The notes beneath the pieces were generated by a model. That model did not search any database. It was not told where the DNA came from and worked only from the letters and a program-made list of their open reading frames with translations. Shown here in pieces: positions 29,214-38,774 of a stretch of 64,000 bases of DNA; position 1 is the first letter of the stretch; every line of letters starts with the position of its first letter. The stretch is taken from the NCBI RefSeq assembly GCF_003351225.1, contig NZ_QQSY01000001.1, positions 372,001 to 436,000 on the forward strand, given 5' to 3'. A program made the translations under genes and the position numbers. This DNA is from Dyella solisilvae (GTDB taxonomy: Bacteria > Pseudomonadota > Gammaproteobacteria > Xanthomonadales > Rhodanobacteraceae).

Positions 29214-30281
29214 CTAGTTTCTCGTACTAAGCCACTGGTGGATAGCCGGCGGCACTTCGCGCTGCGCGCGGCTGGACACGTAGATGCCGATGTGGCCGCC
29301 CTTGAAGGCGAGCTGGGTGTAGTCGGTCGTGCCCACGTGGCGACCCAGCGCACGTGAGGCGTCCGGCGGCACCAGATGGTCCTGCTCGGCGAAGATGTTC
29401 AGCACGGGGTGCGTGATCATGCCGAGATCCACCGGCTTGTCGCCGATCATCACTTCGCCCTTGATCAGCTTGTTGTGCTGGTAGAACTCCTTGATGAACT
29501 CGCGGAATGCTTCGCCCGCCTGGTCTGGCGAGTCGAAGATCCAGCGCTCCATGCGCAGGAAGTTCTGCAGTTCCTTCGGATTGTCGAGGATGTCGACCAG
29601 GCCGACGTACTTCTGCTGGTTCAGACGAACCGGCTTGAGCGTGAGGTACACCCAGTTGAGCAACTCCGCCGGGATGTTGCCCATGGTTTCGACGAAGCGG
29701 TCCACGTCCACCTCGCGCGCCCACGCCGACAGCATGTTGTCGGGCGTCTGGAAATCCACCGGCGTCACCATGGTGATCAGGTTCTTTACCTTGTCGCCAT
29801 GGGTCGCCGCGTAGCACAGCGAGAAGGTGCCGCCCTGGCAGATGCCGAGCAGGTTGACCGCGTCCACGCCGGCGGCCTTGCGCACGGCATCCACGCAGCG
29901 ATCGAGGTAACCGTTGATGTAGTCGTCCAGCGTCAACCAGCGATCGGCGCCATCGGGATAACCCCAGTCGAGCAGGTAGATGTCTTCGCCCTGCTCGAGC
30001 AGGTTGCGCACGAGCGAGCGGTCGGCCTGCAGGTCGGTCATCCACACCGTGTTGACCAGCGCGTAGACGACCAACGTCGGTGTCTTGGCGGTGGGCTTGC
30101 CCTGCCCCTTCATGTGCCAGAGCGTGAGCTTGTCTTCGCGATACACCGCCTCACGCGGCGTGTTGGCGTATTCGGGTTCGGGCTGGTGCGCGAGGTTGCC
30201 CACGCCAGCGGAGAGCTTGCGCTGAAACGCGGAAATTTCACCGAGCAGCGCCGCGGGATCGAGTCGGAACGGGGGAAACAT
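29214..30281 (-). CDS. phaC: Class III PHA synthase, catalytic subunit PhaC
   Basis: 355-aa alpha/beta hydrolase-fold polymerase making polyhydroxyalkanoate from hydroxyacyl-CoA. The nucleophile Cys148 lies in the lipase-like box GICQGG. The Asp of AEQDHLVPP and His of GGHIG complete the triad. Length near 355 is that of class III PhaC, not the ~560-590 of classes I and II. It begins 9 bp after phaE, its required partner, with AAGGAAAG as ribosome-binding site. No phaA or phaB in the window. Confidence 0.96.
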   Translation of the reverse strand: MFPPFRLDPAALLGEISAFQRKLSAGVGNLAHQPEPEYANTPREAVYREDKLTLWHMKGQGKPTAKTPTLVVYALVNTVWMTDLQADRSLVRNLLEQGEDIYLLDWGYPDGADRWLTLDDYINGYLDRCVDAVRKAAGVDAVNLLGICQGGTFSLCYAATHGDKVKNLITMVTPVDFQTPDNMLSAWAREVDVDRFVETMGNIPAELLNWVYLTLKPVRLNQQKYVGLVDILDNPKELQNFLRMERWIFDSPDQAGEAFREFIKEFYQHNKLIKGEVMIGDKPVDLGMITHPVLNIFAEQDHLVPPDASRALGRHVGTTDYTQLAFKGGHIGIYVSSRAQREVPPAIHQWLSTRN

Positions 30282-30290
30282 GGGCTTTCC

Positions 30291-31358
30291 TTACTTGCGC
30301 GTACGCGTGGCGCCGCGCACGACGGACTTGCGGGCGACCACGGCGGCGGCCGGCTTGGCGCGGCGCACGACGGCCTCTTTCTCTGTCTCGGCTCGCTTGC
30401 TGCTGCGCGGCGCCGGCTTCTTCGTCGCGGGCTTGCCCGGGGCGGCCTTGCCCGCGAGTTCGCGCTTGAGCGCAGCCACTTCCGCACGCAGCGCGGTGAT
30501 CTCTTCGGAGGCAGCAGGAGACGTGCCTGCGCGCACCTCGCGACGCAGTTCCTGCAACCGCTTGCCCAGGGCGCTCACCTCGCCACGCGTCGGCATGCCC
30601 AATTCGCGGCAGGCGGCGTCGAGCATCTGCTGCTTCAACTCGCGCACGCGGCTCTGCGCGTTGACCATGTCGCCATAGGCGCGGCGGAACTCTTCGGACA
30701 GCGCGATCTGCGCATAGGCCTCTTCGGCGCCATCGACCCACAGGTCATACAGGGCCTTGAGCGAGTCGACCTGCCGTTGCGAGTTGGTAAGCTCGGTCAG
30801 CTTGGCCTGCAGACGTTCGAAGCCTTCGGTGTTCGCGCGCTGGATCAGGGCCTGGTACTTCCCGGCGCTTTCCAGGTAGGCCTGCATCGCTGCGGCCAGG
30901 GCCTGTTGCTGCAGTTGCCGTTCGCGCGTAAAGCCGAACGCAGCCATGTGCTCCACGTCGAAATGCGCGCCGGCCAGGCCGCTCTGCCCTGCCTGCAGCC
31001 AGGCCTGCCACATCTGGGTGAAGCTGCGGGCGGCTTCGCTGTCGATGCTCGCAAAGGCGTGGGCGAACGGCTGTCCGCCAAGGCTGGCGAACAATTGCTG
31101 CAATGACTGTTGCCAGTCACCCGTGCCCTGGCCCAATCCACTGCCGACGGCGCCCTGCAACCACTCCCCATAGCCTTTCATGGCGGCCATGCTGCGCGTC
31201 AGCACGTCTTCGCCGGCGCCGAAGGGGGCGCCCCAGGCGGTCTGCCCGAAAGGCTGGGCCATACTCGCATGCTGTTGCAGGTAATGGGTCCAGGCATCCC
31301 AGGACTGCTGCGCCATCGCCTGGTAATCCTTCAACAAATCACTTGCCTGGTCAGACAT
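30291..31358 (-). CDS. phaE: Class III PHA synthase subunit PhaE
   Basis: 355-aa non-catalytic partner of PhaC, needed for polymerase activity on the granule surface. Residues about 1-230 are the PhaE helical domain (DLLKDYQAMAQQSWDAW at the N terminus). Residues about 230-290 are charged and likely coiled coil. From about residue 295 the chain becomes a Lys/Ala/Pro/Arg-rich tail (GKPATKKPAPRSSKRAE, then RRAKPAAAVVARK), which is not typical of PhaE but is like the DNA-binding tails of PhaF-type phasins. Start MSDQASD at 31358 with GAGG upstream. Confidence 0.93.
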   Translation of the reverse strand: MSDQASDLLKDYQAMAQQSWDAWTHYLQQHASMAQPFGQTAWGAPFGAGEDVLTRSMAAMKGYGEWLQGAVGSGLGQGTGDWQQSLQQLFASLGGQPFAHAFASIDSEAARSFTQMWQAWLQAGQSGLAGAHFDVEHMAAFGFTRERQLQQQALAAAMQAYLESAGKYQALIQRANTEGFERLQAKLTELTNSQRQVDSLKALYDLWVDGAEEAYAQIALSEEFRRAYGDMVNAQSRVRELKQQMLDAACRELGMPTRGEVSALGKRLQELRREVRAGTSPAASEEITALRAEVAALKRELAGKAAPGKPATKKPAPRSSKRAETEKEAVVRRAKPAAAVVARKSVVRGATRTRK

Positions 31359-31465
31359 GCCTGCATCCTCTCTACTCTCCGGGCATCCTAACAAAAGCCT
31401 GTGACGGCGAACGCAAAAACGCCATTAGCGGCGGCGCCTTCTGCGTGCTGCAGCGCAAGAAAACG

Positions 31466-31490
31466 AAAGCCCGGCACAGGGCCGGGCTTT
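31466..31490 (-). terminator. Terminator after pnp
   Basis: AAAGCCCGGC and GCCGGGCTTT form a 10-bp perfect stem with a 5-base loop, 24 bases beyond the pnp stop on the minus strand. It marks the end of the rimP-to-pnp superoperon. Confidence 0.8.
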
Positions 31491-31514
31491 CGTGACTTCT
31501 TGCTGCCGTCAGGC

Positions 31515-33620
31515 TCAGGCGTTGGCGCCTTCGTCCTCGGCAACGGCCTTCATGGACAGGCGGATACGGCCCTGCTTGTCCACTTCCAGCACCTTGACCT
31601 TGACGATATCGCCTTCCTTCAGCTTGTCGGAGACCTTCTCCACGCGCTCGCTGGAAATCTGCGAGACGTGCACCAGGCCGTCCTTGCCCGGCATGATGGT
31701 CACGAACGCGCCGAAATCCATCAGCTTGGCGACCTTGCCCTCGTAGATGCGGCCCGGCTCGACGTCGGAGACGATCTGCTCGATGCGCGCCTTGGCGGCA
31801 TTGGCGGCCTCACGATTGACCGAAGCGATGACCACGGTGCCGTCGTCGCTGATGTCGATGGTGGTGCCGGTCTCTTCGGTGATCGAGCGGATGGTGGCGC
31901 CGCCCTTGCCGATGACTTCGCGGATCTTGTCCGGGTGGATCTTGATGGTGAGCAGGCGCGGGGCGAACTCGCTCATCTCGGTGCGATGGGTGCTGATGAC
32001 CTTCGCCATTTCGCCGAGGATGTGCAGGCGGCCACGCTTGGCCTGCTCCAGCGCCACCTTCATGATCTCTTCGGTGATGCCGTCGATCTTGATGTCCATC
32101 TGCAGCGCGGAGATGCCATCGGCGCTACCGGCCACCTTGAAGTCCATGTCACCGAGGTGGTCTTCGTCACCCAGGATGTCGGACAGCACGACGAAGTCGT
32201 TGCCTTCCTTCACCAGGCCCATGGCGATACCAGCCACCGGAGCCTTCAGCGGGATGCCGGCGTCCATCATGGCGAGCGAGGAACCGCACACCGAGGCCAT
32301 CGACGAGGAACCGTTGGACTCGGTGATTTCCGAGACCACGCGGACCACGTACGGGAACTCTTCGATGGTCGGCTTGACGGCCTGCACGCCGCGCTTGGCG
32401 AGACGGCCGTGGCCGATTTCGCGACGCTTCGGGGCGCCGAAGCGACCGGCCTCACCCACCGAGAACGGCGGGAAGTTGTAATGGAACAGGAACGGATCCT
32501 TCGATTCGCCTTCCGGCGCGTCGATGATCTGCGCATCACGCGTGGTGCCCAGCGTGGTGACGACCAGCGCCTGGGTTTCGCCGCGGGTGAACAGCGCCGA
32601 ACCATGGGTGCGCGGCAGCACGCCGACGCGGATGGAGATCGCGCGGACATCGTCCAGGTTGCGACCGTCGATGCGGACCTTGGTCTTGAGCACGCCGTCG
32701 CGCATGGTGCGGTATTCGAGCTCGGCGAATTCCTTCGACAGCTCGGCCTTGTCCCAGCCCTTGGCTTCGGCATCGGCCTTCAGCGACTCGAGCACATCGG
32801 CCTTGATGGCGGCGACGGCGTCGCGGCGCTGCAGCTTGTCGCGCACCTGGAAGGCGGTCTCGAGCTGGTTGCCCACGGCGCCGGTGAGGGCGGCGACGAG
32901 CGACTCGTTGCGGGCCGGAGCCTGCCAGGCCATCGACGGACGAGCCGCCTCGGTGGCCAGCTCGGCGATGGCGCGGATGGCCGTCTGCATCTGCTGGTGG
33001 CCGAACACCACGGCGCCGAGCATCACTTCCTCGGACAGCAGCTGGGCTTCGGATTCCACCATCAGCACGGCATTGGCCGTACCGGCGACCACGAGGTCGA
33101 GCTTGGAGGTCTTGAGTTCCGAAGCAGTCGGGTTCAGCAGGTACTTGCCATCGGCGTAACCGACGCGAGCGGCGCCGATCGGACCCTTGAACGGGATGCC
33201 GGCGAGGCTCAGCGCAGCGGAGGCGCCCAGCATGGCCGGAATGTCACCGTCGATCTCGGGGTTCAGCGACACGACCTGTGCGATGACCTGCACTTCGTTC
33301 TTGAACTCTTCCGGGAACAGCGGGCGCACCGGACGATCGATCAGACGCGAGGTCAGCGTCTCCTTCTCGGTCGGGCGGCCTTCGCGCTTGAAGAAGCCAC
33401 CGGGGATGCGACCGGCCGAGTAGAACTTCTCGACGTAGTCGACGGTGAGCGGGAAGAAGTCCTGGCCTTCCTTCGCCTTGGCATTGGCCACCACGGTGAC
33501 CAGCACCACGGTGCCGCCCATGCTGACCATGACGGCGCCGGAAGCCTGGCGGGCGATTTCGCCCGTCTCCAGTGTGACTTCGTGATTACCGAACTGGAAT
33601 GACTTGGTTACTTTCGCCAC
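31515..33620 (-). CDS. pnp: Polyribonucleotide nucleotidyltransferase (PNPase)
   Basis: 701-aa phosphorolytic 3'-to-5' exoribonuclease of the RNA degradosome. Two RNase PH domains flank an all-helical domain. Active-site features include [12 protein letters not shown] in the first core and [18 protein letters not shown] in the second. A KH domain ([15 protein letters not shown]) and an S1 domain ([18 protein letters not shown]) end the protein. The start is GTG at 33620 with AGGA 8 bases upstream. It follows rpsO, as in E. coli, with a dispersed repeat in the leader between them, a region that is an RNase III target in E. coli. Confidence 0.97.
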   Translation of the reverse strand: MAKVTKSFQFGNHEVTLETGEIARQASGAVMVSMGGTVVLVTVVANAKAKEGQDFFPLTVDYVEKFYSAGRIPGGFFKREGRPTEKETLTSRLIDRPVRPLFPEEFKNEVQVIAQVVSLNPEIDGDIPAMLGASAALSLAGIPFKGPIGAARVGYADGKYLLNPTASELKTSKLDLVVAGTANAVLMVESEAQLLSEEVMLGAVVFGHQQMQTAIRAIAELATEAARPSMAWQAPARNESLVAALTGAVGNQLETAFQVRDKLQRRDAVAAIKADVLESLKADAEAKGWDKAELSKEFAELEYRTMRDGVLKTKVRIDGRNLDDVRAISIRVGVLPRTHGSALFTRGETQALVVTTLGTTRDAQIIDAPEGESKDPFLFHYNFPPFSVGEAGRFGAPKRREIGHGRLAKRGVQAVKPTIEEFPYVVRVVSEITESNGSSSMASVCGSSLAMMDAGIPLKAPVAGIAMGLVKEGNDFVVLSDILGDEDHLGDMDFKVAGSADGISALQMDIKIDGITEEIMKVALEQAKRGRLHILGEMAKVISTHRTEMSEFAPRLLTIKIHPDKIREVIGKGGATIRSITEETGTTIDISDDGTVVIASVNREAANAAKARIEQIVSDVEPGRIYEGKVAKLMDFGAFVTIMPGKDGLVHVSQISSERVEKVSDKLKEGDIVKVKVLEVDKQGRIRLSMKAVAEDEGANA

Positions 33621-33640
33621 GAGTCTTTTCCTGAATTTTG

Positions 33641-33693
33641 GAGTGCGGCCAGGGTTGGCCGCTTTTTGACCTTTGCGTCCACGAATGAACGCA
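33641..33693 (+). repeat. Two-hairpin interoperon repeat, copy 3
   Basis: 53 bases of the same family as 15189-15247: GCGGCCA-gggt-TGGCCGC at 33645-33662, TTTTT, then an imperfect second hairpin ending ATGAACGC. It sits in the 84-bp rpsO-pnp junction but is oriented against the direction of transcription, unlike the other copies. It ends 20 bases from the pnp start codon. Confidence 0.8.
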
Positions 33694-33704
33694 AAACCTA
33701 AACC

Positions 33705-33974
33705 TTAGCGACGGAGGCCGAGGCGCTCGATCAGGCTCTGGTAACGAGCCAGGTCACGGTCCTTCAGGTAACCCAGCAGACGCTTGCGCTGGTTGACCAG
33801 CTTCAGCAGGCCGCGGCGGGAATGATGATCCTGCTTGTGGGCCTTGAAGTGGTCGGTGAGGTGGTCGATGCGGGCGGACAGCAGGGCGACCTGCACTTCC
33901 GGCGAACCGGTGTCGTTCGCCACGCGGCCGAAGTCAGCAATGATCTTGCCGGTCTGTTCTGCGGTAAGGGACAT
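33705..33974 (-). CDS. rpsO: 30S ribosomal protein S15
   Basis: 89-aa primary 16S rRNA-binding protein of the small subunit platform. The family length is exact and the segment [19 protein letters not shown] is diagnostic, as is [23 protein letters not shown] lies upstream of the ATG. Preceded by a perfect 20-bp stem-loop and followed by pnp. In E. coli S15 represses its own mRNA through a leader pseudoknot; whether the leader here does so is not clear, since only 26 bases separate the stem-loop from the start codon. Confidence 0.98.
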   Translation of the reverse strand: MSLTAEQTGKIIADFGRVANDTGSPEVQVALLSARIDHLTDHFKAHKQDHHSRRGLLKLVNQRKRLLGYLKDRDLARYQSLIERLGLRR

Positions 33975-34000
33975 GGGTATCTCTTCCTAAAAAAACGGGT

Positions 34001-34046
34001 GCGAAGCTTGCGCAACGTCACTTACATGACGTTGCGCAAGCTTCGC
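34001..34046 (-). promoter_or_regulatory. Perfect 20-bp stem-loop in the truB-rpsO junction
   Basis: The arms 34001-34020 and 34027-34046 are exact reverse complements (20 bp, beginning GCGAAGCTTGCG) with a 6-base loop. On the transcribed minus strand the stem is followed by ACCCG, then seven T residues and the rpsO ribosome-binding site. It could be a terminator/attenuator or an RNase III site controlling rpsO-pnp. Confidence 0.85.
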
Positions 34047-34120
34047 CTAGATTGATGAAAAGTCTGGAACAAGCTCTGTATTGTAGCTAGCCGGACCCTG
34101 TAACAACAAGACCGTCATGG

Positions 34121-35062
34121 TCATACGGCATCCTGCCCGGTGGGCGGCAGGTTGAAACCACGCACGATGCGCAACTTGCCACCGGCATCCTCGCCCAGGG
34201 CCAGCAGGCGACCATCCTCGCCCAGCACGACAAACTGGCCGTCGATCGGGCTCTCCAGCGGAATCTGCTGGCCCTGTGAGACAGCCAGGCTGCGAGCCTC
34301 GTCCAGATGAACGACCGGCAGACCGGCCAGGCCGGCCGAGACCGGCAGCAGCGCAGTGAGCAAGGCCTCGTCCCCTTGGGCGGCCAGTTCCTTCAATTGG
34401 TCCAGGGTCAGCATGGCCGGTTCCCTGAACGGCTCCACCCACAGCCGCCTCAAGGCGGTGAGATGGGCGCCGCAGCCCAGGTCCTCTCCCAGATCGACCG
34501 CAAGGCTCCGCACGTAGGTACCGGAGCCGCATTCGACCTGGAAGGTGAGCGTGTCGTTGCTGCGTGACAGCAGATCGAGCTCGTAGACCTCCACCTCGCG
34601 AGCGGGGACATCCACGACTTCGCCGCGGCGGGCCTTCAGGTAGAGCGGCTCGCCGTCCTGCTTGATGGCTGAATAAGCCGGCGGAATCTGGGTAATGCGG
34701 CCGCGCAGTTTCGCCAGCGCCTGTTCGATGGCCTCGTCGGTCAACGTCGGGATGGGCCGCTGCTGCACCACTTCACCTTCGAGATCCGCCGTGGTCGTGG
34801 TGACGCCCAGCCGGCACTCGGCGATGTAGGCCTTGCGCGAACCCAGCAGCATGCCGGCGATCTTGGTCGCCTCGCCGAAGCACAACGGCAGCAGACCGGT
34901 GGCCAGCGGGTCGAGTGCGCCGGTATGGCCGCCTTTCTCGGCACGAAAAATACCCTTGCGCACGGCCTGCAGCGCCTCGTTGGAGCTCAGCCCCAAGGGC
35001 TTGTCCAGCAGGACGATGCCATGCAGGTCGCGAAAACGGATGCGGCTTTTCTTCTTGCTCAT
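34121..35062 (-). CDS. truB: tRNA pseudouridine(55) synthase TruB
   Basis: 313-aa enzyme forming pseudouridine 55 in the T-loop of tRNAs. The catalytic Asp51 lies in GHTGALDPLATG. Other family segments are GIVLLDKPLGLSSN at 15-28, KIAGMLLGSRKAY, and YSAIKQDGEPLY. The C-terminal part (about 245-313) is the TruB-specific extension. It lies 64 bp after rbfA. Confidence 0.97.
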   Translation of the reverse strand: MSKKKSRIRFRDLHGIVLLDKPLGLSSNEALQAVRKGIFRAEKGGHTGALDPLATGLLPLCFGEATKIAGMLLGSRKAYIAECRLGVTTTTADLEGEVVQQRPIPTLTDEAIEQALAKLRGRITQIPPAYSAIKQDGEPLYLKARRGEVVDVPAREVEVYELDLLSRSNDTLTFQVECGSGTYVRSLAVDLGEDLGCGAHLTALRRLWVEPFREPAMLTLDQLKELAAQGDEALLTALLPVSAGLAGLPVVHLDEARSLAVSQGQQIPLESPIDGQFVVLGEDGRLLALGEDAGGKLRIVRGFNLPPTGQDAV

Positions 35063-35126
35063 GAGGTCACGCGGTCCCGCCGCCCTGCCCGGGCGATACG
35101 CGCCACCCCGTTACGATAAACACGCC

Positions 35127-35522
35127 TCAGTCCTCGGCAGCATCCTCGGCCTCGTCCTTGGACGGCGCCGGGTTACGCGTGCTGTCCTGGCGGAGCAGCG
35201 TTTCGATGCGCTCGCCCTTGTCGACCGAGTCGTCGTACTTGAAGCGCAGCTCCGGCACGCGACGGAGGCGCATGCTGCGCGACAGCTCGCGGCGGAATTC
35301 GACCGCCAGTTCCTTGAGGGCCTTGACGGCCTCGACGGAACGCTCCGGCTGCAGCGCGGTCACCCAGACCGTGGCCCAATCGAGATCGCGGGTGACCTCG
35401 ACGTCGGACACGCTCACCGACGGCAGCCCGTGGTCGCGCACGGCGGCATGGACCAGCAGGCCAATTTCACGGCGCAACTCGGCGCCGACGCGGTCGGTAC
35501 GTTTGAAATCGCGTGAGGGCAT
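35127..35522 (-). CDS. rbfA: Ribosome-binding factor A
   Basis: 131-aa KH-like protein needed for late 30S assembly and cold adaptation. The N-terminal FKRTDRVGAELRREIG and the C-terminal VPELRFKYDDSVDKGERIE segments are characteristic. The ATG at 35522 has AAGGAG 7 bases upstream; the longer frame to 35549 enters the repeat and is rejected. An acidic C-terminal tail follows (DEAEDAAED). Confidence 0.95.
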   Translation of the reverse strand: MPSRDFKRTDRVGAELRREIGLLVHAAVRDHGLPSVSVSDVEVTRDLDWATVWVTALQPERSVEAVKALKELAVEFRRELSRSMRLRRVPELRFKYDDSVDKGERIETLLRQDSTRNPAPSKDEAEDAAED

Positions 35523-35540
35523 GACGCACTCCTTGGTTTT

Positions 35541-35594
35541 TGCGTTCATCCGTGAACACGAAGGTCAAAAAGCGGCCAGCCATGGCCGCACTTC
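35541..35594 (-). repeat. Two-hairpin interoperon repeat, copy 4
   Basis: Member of the family, in the sense orientation of the rbfA-infB transcript. Read on the plus strand it runs from TGCGTTCATC to GGCCGCACTTC. Hairpin GCGGCCA-gcca-TGGCCGC is intact; the other is slightly decayed. It begins 19 bases upstream of the rbfA start codon. Confidence 0.8.
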
Positions 35595-35605
35595 TCTATC
35601 GATTT

Positions 35606-35663
35606 TGCGTCCATCCTTGAACGCGAGGGTCAAAAAGCGACCATCCATGGCCGCACTCTTCAT
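35606..35663 (-). repeat. Two-hairpin interoperon repeat, copy 5
   Basis: Second copy in the infB-rbfA junction, same orientation as copy 4 and 65 bases away, matching the 64-base period at sucA-sucB. One mismatch in the first hairpin (GCGACCAT...ATGGCCGC). Confidence 0.8.
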
Positions 35664-35755
35664 ATTTGGGACCCGCCGCTTGGCCGGCCCCGAAAAACGA
35701 AGCGAGCGATGTGGATGCCCACACCGCCCGCCTGGGAAACACCACTGGTGGGCGT

Positions 35756-35774
35756 CGGCCCGTCAAACGGGCCG
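35756..35774 (-). terminator. Hairpin just after infB
   Basis: CGGCCCGT-caa-ACGGGCCG, an 8-bp perfect stem 5 bases beyond the infB stop. No T-tract. Perhaps a 3'-end stabilising or partial termination structure within the operon. Confidence 0.4.
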
Positions 35775-35779
35775 CACCG

Positions 35780-38647
35780 TTACAGCGTGCGGGCCACCTC
35801 GATACGCTCGAAGCACTCGATCTGGTCGCCGACCTTGACGTCGTTGTACTGCTTCACGGCGATACCGCACTCCATGCCGTTGCGCACTTCGTCGACCAGG
35901 TCCTTGAAGCGACGCAGCGACTCCAGTTCGCCCTGGAAGACCACCGTGTTGTCGCGGAGCACGCGGATCGGCTTGCTGCGCTTGACCGTGCCTTCGATGA
36001 CCATGCAACCAGCCACCGCGCCGAACTTGGAACTGCGGAACACCTCGCGGACCTGCGCCACGCCGATGATCTCTTCGCGCACTTCCTTGCCCAGCAGGCC
36101 GGAAGCCGCCTGCTTCACCTGGTCGATCACGTCATAGATGATCGAGAAGTAGCGGACGTCCAGACCCGAGGTATCGATCACCTTACGCGCGGAGGCATCG
36201 GCACGGACGTTGAAGCCGATGACCAGCGCCTTGGAAGCGGCGGCGAGCGTGGCGTCGGACTCGGTGATGCCGCCGACGCCGGCTGCGATCACGTTGACCT
36301 TCACGTTCTCGTTGCCGATCGCGCTGAGCGACTCGCGCAGCGCCTGCACCGAACCCTGCACGTCGGCCTTGACCAGGATGTTGAGCGTCTGCTGCTCGGC
36401 GCCCTGGGCCATCTGGGCCATGATGTCCTCAAGGCGGTTGGCCTTGCTGACCATGCGCGTTTCGCGGCGCTTGAGCTGGCGCTCGGCCGCCACTTCGCGG
36501 GCGAGGCGCTCATCGGCCACCACCACGAAGTCGTCGCCGGCCTCCGGCACGCCGGACAGACCCAGCACCTGCACCGGAATCGACGGGCCGGCTTCCTGCA
36601 CGGTCTTGCCGTTCTCGTCGATCAGCGCGCGCATGCGGCCGTACTCGATACCGCAGACGACGAAGTCGCCGCGCTTGAGCGTGCCCTGCTGCACCAGCAC
36701 GGTGGCCACCGGACCGCGACCGCGGTCGAGGCTCGATTCGATCACCACGCCCGAGGCAGGGCCATCTTCCACGGCCGTCAGTTCCATCACTTCGGCCTGC
36801 ACCGAAATGGCGTCGAGCAGGTCGTCGATGCCCATACCGGTCTTGGCCGAGATCGGCACGAACGGCGTGTCGCCACCCCATTCTTCCGGAATCACTTCCA
36901 GATTACCCAGACCCTGCTTGACGTGGTCCGGATTGGCGTCGGCCTTGTCCATCTTGTTGAGCGCCACGATCAGCGGCACCTTGGCGGCGCGCGCATGTTT
37001 CACGGCTTCGGCCGTCTGCGGCATGACACCGTCGTCGGCCGCGACCACCAGCACCACGATGTCCGTGGACTGGGCGCCGCGTGCGCGCATCGAGGTGAAT
37101 GCCGCGTGGCCCGGGGTATCCAGGAACGTGATGACGCCCTTGGGCGTTTCCACGTGGTACGCGCCGATGTGCTGCGTGATGCCGCCGGCTTCGCCCGAGG
37201 CCACCTTGGTGCGACGGATGTAGTCGAGGGTCGAGGTCTTGCCGTGGTCGACGTGGCCCATGATGGTGACCACCGGCGGACGCGGCTTCTTCTCGCCTTC
37301 CAGCTCCGCGTTCTGCGTGTGGGCAGCCAGCGCGGCTTCCGCGTTGTTCTCGCTCACCGCCACAGCCTTGTGGCCGAGCTCCTCGACCACCAGCACCGCG
37401 GTGTCGTGGTCGATGGTCTGGTTGATGGTGGCCATCACGCCCATCTTGAAGAGCGCCTTGACCACTTCCGAACCCTTGACCGCCATCTTGTTGGCAAGAT
37501 CGGCGACCACGTTGTTGTCGCTGACCACCACCTCACGCACGACGGCTGCGGTCGGGCGGGTGAAGCCGTGCGGGCCGCTGCCGCCGACCGACGCGCCGCC
37601 ACGCGGCACGTCGCGGCTCGGGCCCTTGCCGGGCTTGCCACGCTTGCTCGAACGGCGCGCGCGATCGGCTTCGCTCAGATGCAGTTCGCCACCGGCGAAA
37701 CGCTTGCCGCCCGCCGTATCGTCGCGGTCGCGACCATGACGGGCCTTGTTGCGGCTGTCGCCAGCCGGGGCATTCGCTGTGCCATTGGCAGGCGCAGCAC
37801 CACCACTCGCAGCAGGACCGTGTCGGGTTGCCGCCGATGCAGCCGGCGCCGCAGCAGGTGCGGGCTTCGGCGCCGGCGAGGCCGGGACGATGACCTTCTT
37901 TTCGCGACGGCGCGGCTCATGAATGGTCGGCACGATCATGCCGAACACGCTGTGATCGACGCGCTGGGTCGGAGCCGCTTCGGCAACGGGAGCCTTTTCC
38001 TTGGGCTCGACCGCCGGTGCGGCGACAGGCTCTGCAGCGGGTGACGTCTCGGCACGGGCACGATCGGCAACCTGCTGGGCCTCGGCTTGCGCGGCCGCGG
38101 CCGCAGCTTCCGCTTCGGCCAGCGAGCGGCGATGCGCTTCCTCGGCTTCGCGCTGACGCTCGGCTTCTTCCGCGCGCAGCTGGGCTTCTTCGTGGCGGCG
38201 ACGGTCGGCCTCGAGGCGCTCATGCTCCTCGTGCTCGCGCTGCTGCTGAGATTCGTGCAGCTTGCGCACGGCCTCTTCGCGCTCGACGTCGCTGCCTGCT
38301 TCCTCGGCGATGACGCTGCGCTTGACGTAGGTGCGCTTGGCGCGCACTTCCACGTTCACCGTCTTGGCGCCGGCAGAGGCTCCGCGGGCGCCTGGCGTCG
38401 ACAACTTCAGCTCGCCGCGCGTGCTGCGCTTGAGCGTGATCTGGCGCGGCGACGCGCTCTCGCCTTCCGCCGGCACTTCCTTGCCGTGGCTACGACGAAG
38501 AAAGCCGAGCAGTTTCATCTTCTCGGTACTGCTAATGATCTGCTCAGGGTCTGAAAAGGACATGCCAGCCTGACTCAGCTGCGTCAGCAGCCTGTCGACG
38601 GGCACCTTCATGCTCTGGGCAAGTTGTTTGATCGTTTCACCGGACAT
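35780..38647 (-). CDS. infB: Translation initiation factor IF-2
   Basis: 955-aa GTPase that brings initiator tRNA to the 30S subunit. It opens with the IF2 N-terminal motif ([20 protein letters not shown]). A long charged region rich in Glu/Arg/Ala (about 130-230) and an Ala/Pro/Gly-rich linker follow. A second IF2_N motif comes next, then the G domain with [18 protein letters not shown] and NKMDKADAN, and domains II-IV to the end. Length is slightly above E. coli IF-2 (890). Between nusA and rbfA, with two repeat copies downstream. Confidence 0.97.
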   Translation of the reverse strand: MSGETIKQLAQSMKVPVDRLLTQLSQAGMSFSDPEQIISSTEKMKLLGFLRRSHGKEVPAEGESASPRQITLKRSTRGELKLSTPGARGASAGAKTVNVEVRAKRTYVKRSVIAEEAGSDVEREEAVRKLHESQQQREHEEHERLEADRRRHEEAQLRAEEAERQREAEEAHRRSLAEAEAAAAAAQAEAQQVADRARAETSPAAEPVAAPAVEPKEKAPVAEAAPTQRVDHSVFGMIVPTIHEPRRREKKVIVPASPAPKPAPAAAPAASAATRHGPAASGGAAPANGTANAPAGDSRNKARHGRDRDDTAGGKRFAGGELHLSEADRARRSSKRGKPGKGPSRDVPRGGASVGGSGPHGFTRPTAAVVREVVVSDNNVVADLANKMAVKGSEVVKALFKMGVMATINQTIDHDTAVLVVEELGHKAVAVSENNAEAALAAHTQNAELEGEKKPRPPVVTIMGHVDHGKTSTLDYIRRTKVASGEAGGITQHIGAYHVETPKGVITFLDTPGHAAFTSMRARGAQSTDIVVLVVAADDGVMPQTAEAVKHARAAKVPLIVALNKMDKADANPDHVKQGLGNLEVIPEEWGGDTPFVPISAKTGMGIDDLLDAISVQAEVMELTAVEDGPASGVVIESSLDRGRGPVATVLVQQGTLKRGDFVVCGIEYGRMRALIDENGKTVQEAGPSIPVQVLGLSGVPEAGDDFVVVADERLAREVAAERQLKRRETRMVSKANRLEDIMAQMAQGAEQQTLNILVKADVQGSVQALRESLSAIGNENVKVNVIAAGVGGITESDATLAAASKALVIGFNVRADASARKVIDTSGLDVRYFSIIYDVIDQVKQAASGLLGKEVREEIIGVAQVREVFRSSKFGAVAGCMVIEGTVKRSKPIRVLRDNTVVFQGELESLRRFKDLVDEVRNGMECGIAVKQYNDVKVGDQIECFERIEVARTL

Positions 38648-38720
38648 CGTGTTCTTTCTCCGCCGTTCCCGCGCTTATCGTCCGTGCGGCCTTGCCTGCA
38701 CGGCCACCCCCATCCCTGGT

Positions 38721-38740
38721 GGAAGGCCGGAAGGCCTTCC
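38721..38740. repeat. Hairpin in nusA-infB junction
   Basis: GGAAGGC-cggaag-GCCTTCC, a 7-bp perfect stem inside a wider CCCTGG/CCAGGG inverted pair (38714-38719 and 38754-38759). It occupies the 127-bp gap between nusA and infB; function not evident. Confidence 0.4.
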
Positions 38741-38774
38741 TCGGCGCGCCCATCCAGGGCGCTGCCGCCCGCGG

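Noticed and set aside
31401-33602. Plus-strand open frame opposite pnp
   Set aside because: Shadow of pnp; composition and lack of motifs, and pnp is unmistakable on the other strand.
34001-34046. rpsO leader as a known riboswitch or S15 pseudoknot
   Set aside because: Only a simple long stem-loop is visible; no riboswitch core or S15 pseudoknot pattern could be matched by eye.
35666-38044. Plus-strand open frame of 792 codons opposite infB
   Set aside because: Shadow of infB in high-GC sequence; begins in a repeat junction and has no recognisable domain.
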